Origin: Fimenecus sp964557975
GTDB taxonomy: Bacteria; Bacillota; Clostridia; Oscillospirales; Acutalibacteraceae
Assembly: GCA_964557975.1 (NCBI GenBank)
Contig: CAZLCG010000027.1
Location: 1 to 24,053, forward strand
Length of the DNA stretch: 24,053 nt
Direction: 5' to 3'
Shown: one piece after another, positions 15,257-21,377 of the stretch
Layout: each line of letters begins with the position of its first letter
Numbering within the stretch: position 1 is the stretch's first letter
Program-made: the position numbers and the translations under genes
Notes under the pieces: generated by a model
Told to the model about the DNA's origin: nothing
Database searches by the model: none
What the model saw: only the letters and a program-made list of their open reading frames with translations

Positions 15257-15380
15257 ATTATCAAGATTTATAATGCTTTTGTGTTTCTAAAAAATTAGAA
15301 AATTTTTTAGATTTTTAGACCTGTTTTTAATTATTTAGAAACATTTATGACACGAAAATATGACACGGAAAAATCGTAAA
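15257..15380. promoter_or_regulatory. Probable attachment-arm region with short repeats
   Basis: Between the tRNA terminator and the integrase stop lies non-coding A/T-rich DNA with TCTAAAAAATT (15286-15296) and AATTTTTTAGA (15301-15311) as a perfect inverted repeat, another TTTAGAAAC near 15334, and the direct repeat TGACACG at 15348-15354 and 15361-15367. Short repeats next to an int gene at its att end often are integrase arm sites; this role is inferred. Confidence 0.45.
15348..15367. repeat. Two TGACACG half-sites, period 13
   Basis: TTATGACACG and ATATGACACG carry TGACACG at 15348-15354 and 15361-15367. The same heptamer is the left core of the 25-bp palindromes found at 16415, 18957 and 20962, so these look like half-sites for the same protein next to the attachment end. 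Confidence 0.5.
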
Positions 15381-16397
15381 TTATTCTTTATTATATGTCG
15401 TTGAGAAATAATTATTTAAAGTTGCATCAATTCCGTCCTCTTTTTCTTTCATAGTATGCTGATAAACAGTTTTTAACATATTGTTTGTAGCGTGTCCCAA
15501 ACGCTCCATTGCATACTTATCAGGAATATTTAAAGATAACATTACAGAAGCATTATAATGACGCAGGTCGTGAAATCTGAAGTGAGGTAATCCGAGATGA
15601 TTTAAAGCATTGGAGAATTCATTACTTATTTGGTTAGGAGTAAGAGAAATTAAAGGTAATTCTTTTTCTTTCCTATCCTTTATTTTTTCTATTATGAAAT
15701 CATAAACCTTAATTGTACGGTTGCTTGTATAAGTTTTCGGAGCTTTAACGATCCATTGTCCTTCACTGTTTAACACCATAGATTTAGAAACAGTAAGTGT
15801 TTTGTTCTGAAAATCAATATCATCATAATTAAGCGGAGCTATTTCTCCTCGCCGTAATCCTAAACAGGCAGAAAGGATAATTGGAAGTTCAATTTCTTTT
15901 CCTTCAGCATATTTGAAGAGCTGATTAATTTCATTTTCATTTGGAATTATAATTCGTTTTTTATCTTTCTGTGGCAACACAATATCAAAGCTGATAGAAT
16001 GTCCTTTCAAAGATGCCGACAATAGTCCGTATATATTTCTTATACTTTTAGCCGAGTGAGTACGAGCTTCTTCGTTAATCGCTGTTTGAACATCGGTTAT
16101 AGTTAATTTCATTATTGGTTTATCTATAATGCTTTTTAAGTAATTTTTTCGCATAGTCCTATATCCACGAATTGTAGAAGGGGATAAAATATTACTTTTG
16201 CTTTCGATATATTGGTCAATCGCTTCACCGACAGTCATTTTTGTCGGCGATTTTTTGTCTTTATAGGTTTGTAAGTAGAGATTCGCTGCATATTCGGCGT
16301 CAGATTTCTTTTCAGCTGTAAAAGACTTATACTTTCCGTTGCCGATATGCACACGAACTCGGTAATTACCGCTCGGCAGTTTTTTTGCAGTTGCCAT
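15381..16397 (-). CDS. int: Tyrosine-type site-specific integrase
   Basis: The 338-residue protein catalyses integration and excision of the element. It has an N-terminal arm-binding domain (GNYRVRVHIGNGKYKSFTAEKKSDAEYAA, 10-38), a SAM-like core-binding domain (about 53-140) and a catalytic domain with all expected residues: Arg182 in GLRRGE, Lys221 in APKTYTSNR, His276 and Arg279 in FHDLRH, His302 in LGHATNNM, and the nucleophile Tyr312 in VYQH. AAAGGA lies eight bases before the ATG. The gene ends 170 bases from tRNA-Gly and points at it, the usual layout for tRNA-integrating elements. The 25-bp palindrome at 16415-16439 lies 17 bases before the start codon and could control it. Confidence 0.95.
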   Translation of the reverse strand: MATAKKLPSGNYRVRVHIGNGKYKSFTAEKKSDAEYAANLYLQTYKDKKSPTKMTVGEAIDQYIESKSNILSPSTIRGYRTMRKNYLKSIIDKPIMKLTITDVQTAINEEARTHSAKSIRNIYGLLSASLKGHSISFDIVLPQKDKKRIIIPNENEINQLFKYAEGKEIELPIILSACLGLRRGEIAPLNYDDIDFQNKTLTVSKSMVLNSEGQWIVKAPKTYTSNRTIKVYDFIIEKIKDRKEKELPLISLTPNQISNEFSNALNHLGLPHFRFHDLRHYNASVMLSLNIPDKYAMERLGHATNNMLKTVYQHTMKEKEDGIDATLNNYFSTTYNKE

Positions 16398-16414
16398 ATT
16401 TTTTATCCTTTCTG

Positions 16415-16439
16415 ACTTTGTGACACGGTGTCATAAAGT
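16415..16439. promoter_or_regulatory. 25-bp palindrome, copy 1, at int
   Basis: Left arm ACTTTGTGACAC, central G, right arm GTGTCATAAAGT: one mismatch in 12 paired positions. It lies between int and the divergent ImmA-type gene. The same site recurs before parA and inside parB. Probable operator or parS-type ParB site. Confidence 0.65.
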
Positions 16440-16554
16440 GAAAATTTTGAAATAGAATTGATGTTAATAATTTTTTCAGCTGACAGATAGTATAAAATAT
16501 ATTTGTGTACTTTTTCGATATATCACTTTTAAAATTTTGTTTGAGGTGATAAAG

Positions 16555-17235
16555 ATGGAAAAAGGATACAAGAAACCGATAATTTCATACAAAAGATATT
16601 CGGAAATCCGTGATACTGTTTGGCAACTAATTTTGGATATGAAAGTAAAAGAATTACCCGTTAAAATTTCAAAAATACTTGCCGAATTGGATATTCCGTT
16701 ATATACATATCAGGATAACTACGTCCCGATTAAAGGATTGGGATTAGATACTTTGACAAAAAGCAGTGACGGATTTACCATAATTCAAAAAAATCGGTAT
16801 ATGATTTTCTATGACAATACTAAGTTACCTACTCGTATTCGTTTTACTTTAGCGCACGAGCTTGGACACATAATTCTTGAAACAGGGTTCTCTCAAGCAA
16901 AATCGGGAACAGTATATACAGAAAGAAACAATGAGCCTGATAAGAAAGATGCGCCTAAAGAAACAGCTGCGAATATGTTCGCCGCACGTCTGCTTGCGCC
17001 TTCCTGCGTTCTGCATGAGCTACAGCTGTTTACAGTTGAAGAAATTATGCAATTCTGTTCAATCAGTAAAACGGCAGCAGAATTTAGGTTAGAAAGACTT
17101 ATGCTCTTGGAAGAACGTAATAAACAGTTTTTAAGAGAACGGGGATATGGATGTTTTTATATAAGTCAGCTTGAACGGCAAGTAAAGGAACAGTTTGAGG
17201 AGTATATTAAAACTGTTCAGAAGTATCGGGCTTAA
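16555..17235 (+). CDS. ImmA/IrrE-family metallopeptidase
   Basis: This is a DUF955 zinc protease of 226 residues with the motif TLAHELGHIILE (His101, Glu102, His105) and a likely third ligand Glu136 in KETAANMFAARLL. In ICEBs1 and related elements ImmA cleaves the ImmR repressor after DNA damage or quorum signals, allowing excision. Here an XRE repressor gene is convergent and overlaps its 3' end by 29 bases, consistent with such a pair but arranged tail-to-tail instead of in one operon. ATG 16555 is chosen because GAGGTGA (16543-16549) lies at proper distance; an upstream in-frame TTG (16537) does not. A possible -10 (TATAAA, 16491-16496) has no good -35. Confidence 0.85.
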   Translation: MEKGYKKPIISYKRYSEIRDTVWQLILDMKVKELPVKISKILAELDIPLYTYQDNYVPIKGLGLDTLTKSSDGFTIIQKNRYMIFYDNTKLPTRIRFTLAHELGHIILETGFSQAKSGTVYTERNNEPDKKDAPKETAANMFAARLLAPSCVLHELQLFTVEEIMQFCSISKTAAEFRLERLMLLEERNKQFLRERGYGCFYISQLERQVKEQFEEYIKTVQKYRA

Positions 17236-17665
17236 GCTTGCTGAGAGTATCATCAATTTTTTCTTTTGACTTTTTTATTGTACCTCTTTCACCGGAACGT
17301 GCAACATAAAGCGCCTCTTGTTCATTCTCTAAGCCTGAACAACGCTCAAATTCAATGTCTAGCATATGATTTACCGCTTTTTGACCGTAATCGTCTAAAA
17401 GGCGGTATTTTTCTATTAACCGCTTTTCATTATTTGTAAATGTTGTATCACGGTTAGTTGAATCGCTCTTTTGTCCTAACAAATAATCAACCGAAACACC
17501 AAAAAAATTTGAAATCTTTATTAGTGTCTCATAATCAGGTTGCCTTTTTCCATTTTCGTACAAGGAAATTGTGCTCTCAGAAACACCAATTAGTTTTCCT
17601 AATTCTTTCATAGATAGATTTCGCTTTTTTCTTAATTCTCTTATTACAGAAAGTTTGTTATCCAT
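17207..17665 (-). CDS. XRE-family repressor, ImmR-like
   Basis: The 152-residue protein has an N-terminal Cro/CI helix-turn-helix (MKELGKLIGVSESTISLYENGKRQPDYETL, about 19-48) followed by FFGVSVDYLLG, the standard end of this domain, and a C-terminal helical part that may dimerise and be the target of the ImmA-type protease. GGGAGG precedes the ATG. It is transcribed from a divergent control region with four related 17-bp sites and probably represses the rightward promoter of the element while controlling its own. Its 3' end overlaps the ImmA-type gene in antisense. Confidence 0.88.
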   Translation of the reverse strand: MDNKLSVIRELRKKRNLSMKELGKLIGVSESTISLYENGKRQPDYETLIKISNFFGVSVDYLLGQKSDSTNRDTTFTNNEKRLIEKYRLLDDYGQKAVNHMLDIEFERCSGLENEQEALYVARSGERGTIKKSKEKIDDTLSKLKPDTSEQF

Positions 17666-17708
17666 TTATTTAACCTCCCTTATAAAAATTATAAACTTTA
17701 CAAATAGC

Positions 17709-17737
17709 AAAGTAAATGTATCTTTGCAATATGTCAA
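17709..17737 (-). promoter_or_regulatory. Leftward promoter of the ImmR-like gene
   Basis: Read on the minus strand, TTGACA (17737-17732) and TACTTT (17714-17709) are 17 bases apart. The -35 lies inside one operator site and the -10 overlaps another. Confidence 0.55.
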
Positions 17738-17754
17738 GAAATTTTAAAAATCAC

Positions 17755-17783
17755 TTGACAAACTGCAAATACCGTTATATCAT
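17755..17783 (+). promoter_or_regulatory. Rightward promoter of the element's early genes
   Basis: Perfect TTGACA (17755-17760) and TATCAT (17778-17783), 17-base spacer. The -35 is embedded in an operator site, and another site lies between the predicted start point and the ribosome site of the first gene. Confidence 0.8.
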
Positions 17784-17825
17784 ATGAATATAACTTGACA
17801 ATATGCAAAGTTAGAGGTGAACAAT

Positions 17826-18035
17826 GTGAGAAATTATTTATATAAGCTCAGGAAAAATAAAAACTTTTCCCAAAGAGATATGGCAGATAAGCTTGACATA
17901 TCAGAAAGTTATTATTGTCAAATTGAAAAGGGGAATAGAAAACAGACCTTAGATTTGTCTTTGGCATTCAAACTTTCAGAAATATTTAATATTGATATTA
18001 ATAGTATTTTTGAACTTGAAAAGGCAGAAAAATAG
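17826..18035 (+). CDS. Small XRE/Cro-type regulator
   Basis: Sixty-nine residues, almost entirely one Cro/CI helix-turn-helix (FSQRDMADKLDISESYYCQIEKGNRKQTLDLSLAFKLSEIFNIDI). It is the first gene of the rightward transcript, opposite the ImmR-like repressor, the position of a Cro-like counter-regulator or an excisionase activator. The GTG at 17826 is chosen since GAGGTG (17813-17818) is seven bases upstream; the earlier GTG (17817) lies inside that ribosome site, and the ATG at 17824 hits a stop at once. Confidence 0.8.
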   Translation: MRNYLYKLRKNKNFSQRDMADKLDISESYYCQIEKGNRKQTLDLSLAFKLSEIFNIDINSIFELEKAEK

Positions 18036-18068
18036 TTATGTTTTAAGTGCAGTGTAGGAATGGTGAAT

Positions 18069-18305
18069 ATGCCGAGATTAAAACAAACAGAGGAGCAAAA
18101 ACAGAATACATATCTGATTGCCAATATAAAGCGGCAAATGGAAATTTGGTCGGTTTCAAAGGAACAGCTCGCCAAACATACCGATATATCATTGGCAACG
18201 CTCTATAACCGTTTAAATAATCCTTCTGATTTTCATTTAAGCGAGCTGCGCCGTATCGCCCAATCTTTACATACAACTGTTGAAGATTTAATGCGAGTTC
18301 CTTAA
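18069..18305 (+). CDS. Small HTH regulator, Cro/CI type
   Basis: Seventy-eight residues with a compact helix-turn-helix: NIKRQMEIWSVSKEQLAKHT, then SLATLYNRLNNPSDFHLSELRRIAQSLHTTVEDLM. It is typical of small phage and ICE regulators. AGGA (18056-18059) is best spaced to the ATG at 18069; the ATG at 18060 is too close. It follows the previous regulator by 33 bases, so both are likely in one transcript from the rightward promoter. Target unknown. Confidence 0.75.
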   Translation: MPRLKQTEEQKQNTYLIANIKRQMEIWSVSKEQLAKHTDISLATLYNRLNNPSDFHLSELRRIAQSLHTTVEDLMRVP

Positions 18306-18368
18306 GATTTTAGAATATTATATGACAATTTGTAAAAAGCATATAAATTTTTAGGAGATGTGTTCAAA

Positions 18369-18526
18369 ATGACAGTTGCAGAAGAGTCCATGATTGAAAA
18401 TACAAAAATACGGATTTGCACTGATTCCTGCGTTTTTTTGAAGAAGCAGAACACATCGTTGAAAAGATATGTTCTGTTGCTTTGCCGGAATTAAGAAAAA
18501 TATCTGCGGAAAATAAATCGCTGTGA
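18369..18526 (+). pseudogene. Small gene in two frames joined at a T7 run
   Basis: An ATG at 18369 with AGGAG upstream opens MTVAEESMIENTKIRICTDS, then Cys-Val, and reaches seven T (18433-18439). In frame 0 it ends at 18494 with unlikely sequence. In the -1 frame it continues FFEEAEHIVEKICSVALPEL and ends ISAENKSL at a TGA (18524-18526), which looks like the true C-terminus. The joined product would have about 52 residues. Bases 18434-18440 form T TTT TTG, a canonical -1 slippery heptamer, so this is either a programmed frameshift, a one-base deletion from T8, or a read error. Function unknown; it is part of the early small-gene cluster before parA. Confidence 0.6.
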
Positions 18527-18591
18527 TAGGCTCTGAACAATCAACATTGTTTTGTTTAAAGCTATGCTTTAAAAATAAAGGAGGGATATGC

Positions 18592-18744
18592 TTGAAAGTA
18601 TATTCAATTACCGAGGACGGGAAATTTAATCGAACCTTTTATGCGCTTATGTCATCAGGAAAGTTAATTAACATAATACAACGGTTTGATTTAAATCTGA
18701 ATACTGTAGTTTTAGAAGGAGTGCTGATTACAGACGAGGGATAA
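18592..18744 (+). CDS. Small hypothetical protein, 50 residues
   Basis: TTG start at 18592, six bases after GGAGGG (18580-18585). The product, MKVYSITEDGKFNRTFYALM and ending LEGVLITDEG, looks like a small beta-rich protein. An ATG (18588) nearer the ribosome site gives only 13 codons. TTTAAAGC (18555-18562) and GCTTTAAA (18566-18573) form a hairpin just before the ribosome site and might modulate initiation. No family recognised; it lies in a row with other tiny genes before parA. Confidence 0.6.
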   Translation: MKVYSITEDGKFNRTFYALMSSGKLINIIQRFDLNLNTVVLEGVLITDEG

Positions 18745-18765
18745 GAAAAAAGGGAGTGTAAAAGT

Positions 18766-18942
18766 TTGTATAAAAAAGAAATAGAAAGCCTTGACGAAAC
18801 AATAAATAAAATCAAGCTGAGTATTAAAAATTGCAAAAACGCCGGAGCAAAGGATAATTTGCGCAAAAAGCTGTTTGTCTATGAGCAAATGCGCGGTGAT
18901 TTATATTTTCAGCAAAGATATTATACAGACAAGGAAGCTTAA
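18766..18942 (+). CDS. Small helical protein, 58 residues
   Basis: TTG start at 18766 with GGGAG nine bases upstream. The product, beginning MYKKEIESLDETINKIKLSI and ending YYTDKEA, has a hydrophobic heptad-like pattern over its first half and is probably an alpha-helical or coiled-coil protein. Function unknown. It begins 21 bases after the previous small gene and ends before the palindrome upstream of parA, so it closes the early gene cluster. Confidence 0.6.
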   Translation: MYKKEIESLDETINKIKLSIKNCKNAGAKDNLRKKLFVYEQMRGDLYFQQRYYTDKEA

Positions 18943-18956
18943 AATGAGGATAAAAA

Positions 18957-18981
18957 ACTTTGTGACACGGCGTCATAAAGT
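18957..18981. promoter_or_regulatory. 25-bp palindrome, copy 2, upstream of parA
   Basis: Left arm ACTTTGTGACAC, central G, right arm GCGTCATAAAGT; followed by GA as in the other copies. It lies 42 bases before the parA start, where a parS site or ParA/ParB operator is expected. No clear sigma-A promoter was seen around it. Confidence 0.7.
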
Positions 18982-19023
18982 GATATTACCGGGACTTATT
19001 CCGAGAAGAAAGGATGTATAAAA

Positions 19024-19809
19024 ATGGCAAAAATTATTGCGATTGCAAACGAAAAGGGCGGCGTCGGAAAAACAACTACGGCGCTGAACCTCGGCGCAGG
19101 CTTGACTAAGGCAGGTAAGCGAGTATTGCTTGTTGACGCCGATCCGCAACGCAGTCTGACGACGGTTGCTCTTTCACATAAGCCGCAGTCTGAAAAAATA
19201 TATCTTTCGGATTATATGCACGCCGTTATGCTGGGCGATAAAAATCCTCAGATTACCGTGCAAAAATATTCGGAGGGCTTTGATTATATCCCTGCAAACA
19301 AAGAATTACGAAATACAGCCCTTTCTCTTGTCGGTGTTCCTACAGGACGGGAGCGTATTTTACAAACCGTTCTTGAACCCCTGCGTAATGATTACGATTA
19401 TATTTTAATTGACTGTTCGCCGTCGCTTGATTTACTGCCTGTAAACGCATTAACAGCTGCTGACAGCGTGTTGATTCCAGTTAAGGTAGACGCAATGTCT
19501 GTTGAGGGTATCAGCAGTATTTTGGAGTATATTCAGAGTATTAAAGCCTATTACAATCCTCAGCTTAAAGTAGAGGGCATTTTAATCACAATGTTAGATA
19601 TGCGTACACGGCTCGGTAAAAACGGTATGCAGGATTTACACGATTGCGGTGAGCAAATGAATATTCCTGTGTTTAATACATATATTCCCTATTCCGTTCG
19701 TGCGCAGGAAATGGCGTCCAAGGGAATAAGTATCTTTTCTTTTTCGCCAAATGGCAAAGTTGCGGATGCATATCACCAATTAACTAAGGAGGTTTTGCAA
19801 AATGGCTGA
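19024..19809 (+). CDS. parA: ParA-family partition ATPase
   Basis: The 261-residue protein is a Walker-type ParA/Soj ATPase: deviant Walker A KGGVGKTTT (11-19), VDADPQ (37-42), and ILIDCSPSLDLL as Walker B. It lacks the extra N-terminal DNA-binding domain of type Ia ParA. With ParB and a centromere it would position the excised circular form and help keep it at division. Ribosome site AAAGG; its end overlaps parB by eight bases, and AAGGAGG for parB lies inside parA. The palindrome upstream is the best candidate for its centromere or operator. Confidence 0.95.
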   Translation: MAKIIAIANEKGGVGKTTTALNLGAGLTKAGKRVLLVDADPQRSLTTVALSHKPQSEKIYLSDYMHAVMLGDKNPQITVQKYSEGFDYIPANKELRNTALSLVGVPTGRERILQTVLEPLRNDYDYILIDCSPSLDLLPVNALTAADSVLIPVKVDAMSVEGISSILEYIQSIKAYYNPQLKVEGILITMLDMRTRLGKNGMQDLHDCGEQMNIPVFNTYIPYSVRAQEMASKGISIFSFSPNGKVADAYHQLTKEVLQNG

Positions 19810-21259
19810 CAAGCTTTCTTTTACAGCTCCGTCTGTAAACACTCCCGTTGCTCCGCCGATAGGCGTGAAGCTGGGTGAATCGGTTGTAGAATCTGTTCCG
19901 TTGTGTAAAATAAAACCGTTTCCGAATCATCCGTTTTTGGTCGTTGAAGATGCAGATTTACAGCAGTTGACAGACAGCATCCGAGACCACGGCGTACAAG
20001 AACCGGTTATGCTTCGACCGATGGACGAATATCATTATCAGCTTTTATCAGGGCATAGGCGCTGCAAAGCGGCAGAGCTTGCAGGGTTAGTGTGTGTACC
20101 CGCTATCATCAAGCAGATGACAGACGATGAAGCTACCGTTTATATGGTGGACGCCAATTTGCACCGTCCGCATATTCTTCCCTCTGAAAAAGCTAAATCT
20201 TACAGTATGAAAATGGAAGCTTTACGCCATCAGGGGAAAAGGATAGGCGATACATCGCCGACAAATGAGACATGGAGCGCCAATCAAATCGCACAAGATT
20301 CAGGTGAAAGCATCCGACAGGTATATCGTTATGTGCGCCTTGCCAATTTAATTGACCGTTTCCTAGAAATGATTGACAACAGCGAGAAAAAAATAAAGTC
20401 AAATCCGTCAGATATGATTTTCACTATGCGGATGAATGTCGGTTTAACACTTGCCAATTTAACGGAAAAACAGCAGTATCTTTTGTTTGATTGTATTTGT
20501 AAGACGGGGAAAGTACCCACTCTTATGCAAGCAATAGATTTACACGAGGGTGCAAAAAACAATACGCTGTCTGCTGATTTTATTTTTTCAATTTTGAGCG
20601 AAAAAGAAAAACAGGCAGAGAAACCGCCTTTTGAGCAAAGCTTTGTTGATGCGGCATTGTTGAGTTGGTATTCCGGCAGAATAAAAAAATGCTATACCTC
20701 TGAATCGAAAGCGGATTTTATAAAAAGTGTTAAAAGCGAATACCGAACCCGAGGTTCTTTCTGTAACGGAATAGATATAGACGCTCGATCAGACGGGATA
20801 TATATTCGTTCCGATAATAAAGAAATGCGCTTAACATGGACAAAGGCGGCAACTCGTATCGGGGAGTTGATAGAGCAGGGGAAATATATACGTCCATATG
20901 GCATACCGAAAGCTGCTTCTGCCGCAGAACCAACCAATACAGAATTATCGGAAACTTCCACACTTTGTGACACGGTGGCACAAGGTGAATTGCTGTCCAA
21001 AACGCTCAGAGATTTATGCAACAAAGAAGAGTGTGAAGCGGCGCTGAAATTAGCGGATTCGGAAAAAGAGAAGCTTGAAAAGAGGCTCTCGCTTGCCGAT
21101 ACCGCTTCTGCCAAGGCTATGGTATATATTGATGCTGTTCAGAATAATTTTAATTCTCTGTTCTCAATAATAAGCGAAATGCCGAACGAAGAGGGCAACC
21201 GTTTTAAGGGTGCTGTTCTGAAGCTTGTCACCGGTATGAAGCGGAAGGCGGAGGAGTAA
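19802..21259 (+). CDS. parB: ParB-family partition protein
   Basis: ParB proteins are CTP-dependent clamps that load at parS. This 485-residue protein has the N-terminal ParB/Srx domain (about 31-125) with SGHRRCKAAELAG (83-95, the GERRxRA motif) and NLHRPHILPSEKA (119-131, the ENLQRxxLNPxEEA motif), then the helix-turn-helix SANQIAQDSGESIRQVYRYV (159-178). The C-terminal 250 residues are longer than in chromosomal ParB, end in a coiled-coil-like stretch (EKEKLEKRLSLADTASAKAM) and have no family I recognise. Copy 3 of the 25-bp palindrome lies in its own coding sequence at codons for TLCDTVAQG. Confidence 0.92.
   Translation: MADKLSFTAPSVNTPVAPPIGVKLGESVVESVPLCKIKPFPNHPFLVVEDADLQQLTDSIRDHGVQEPVMLRPMDEYHYQLLSGHRRCKAAELAGLVCVPAIIKQMTDDEATVYMVDANLHRPHILPSEKAKSYSMKMEALRHQGKRIGDTSPTNETWSANQIAQDSGESIRQVYRYVRLANLIDRFLEMIDNSEKKIKSNPSDMIFTMRMNVGLTLANLTEKQQYLLFDCICKTGKVPTLMQAIDLHEGAKNNTLSADFIFSILSEKEKQAEKPPFEQSFVDAALLSWYSGRIKKCYTSESKADFIKSVKSEYRTRGSFCNGIDIDARSDGIYIRSDNKEMRLTWTKAATRIGELIEQGKYIRPYGIPKAASAAEPTNTELSETSTLCDTVAQGELLSKTLRDLCNKEECEAALKLADSEKEKLEKRLSLADTASAKAMVYIDAVQNNFNSLFSIISEMPNEEGNRFKGAVLKLVTGMKRKAEE
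20962..20986. promoter_or_regulatory. 25-bp palindrome, copy 3, inside parB
   Basis: Left arm ACTTTGTGACAC, central G, right arm GTGGCACAAGGT, again followed by GA. The first 15 bases (ACTTTGTGACACGGT) are identical to copy 1, although here they lie in a coding frame. Confidence 0.6.
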
Positions 21260-21284
21260 GGTTATGTGAATAGGAGTATTCTTG

Positions 21285-21377
21285 ATGAACGCAATATTAA
21301 AATATGACGTTCTTTTCGGGAAAAGTTTAAGGGATATCAGAAAGGAAGGTTTTAAATGGCAGCAGTATTCCGTGTAG
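21285..21377 (+). CDS. Possible 30-residue leader peptide
   Basis: An ATG at 21285 with AGGAG (21272-21276) eight bases upstream opens MNAILKYDVLFGKSLRDIRK and ends KWQQYSV, overlapping the first 22 bases of the next gene in another frame. The overlap suggests translational coupling of the downstream start. No family recognised; it could also be chance. Confidence 0.35.
   Translation: MNAILKYDVLFGKSLRDIRKEGFKWQQYSV

Larger units (their letters stand above)
17696..17810. promoter_or_regulatory. Four-site operator between divergent regulators
   Basis: Four related 17-bp sites occur: CTTTACAAATAGCAAAG (17696-17712), CTTTGCAATATGTCAAG (17722-17738, inverted), CTTGACAAACTGCAAAT (17754-17770) and CTTGACAATATGCAAAG (17794-17810). 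All fit the dyad CTT..CA...TG..AAG closely. Two overlap the leftward promoter elements; the third covers the rightward -35 and the fourth lies just past the rightward start point. This is the expected layout for an immunity repressor switch; binding by the ImmR-like protein, the downstream HTH protein, or both is inferred. Confidence 0.75.
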
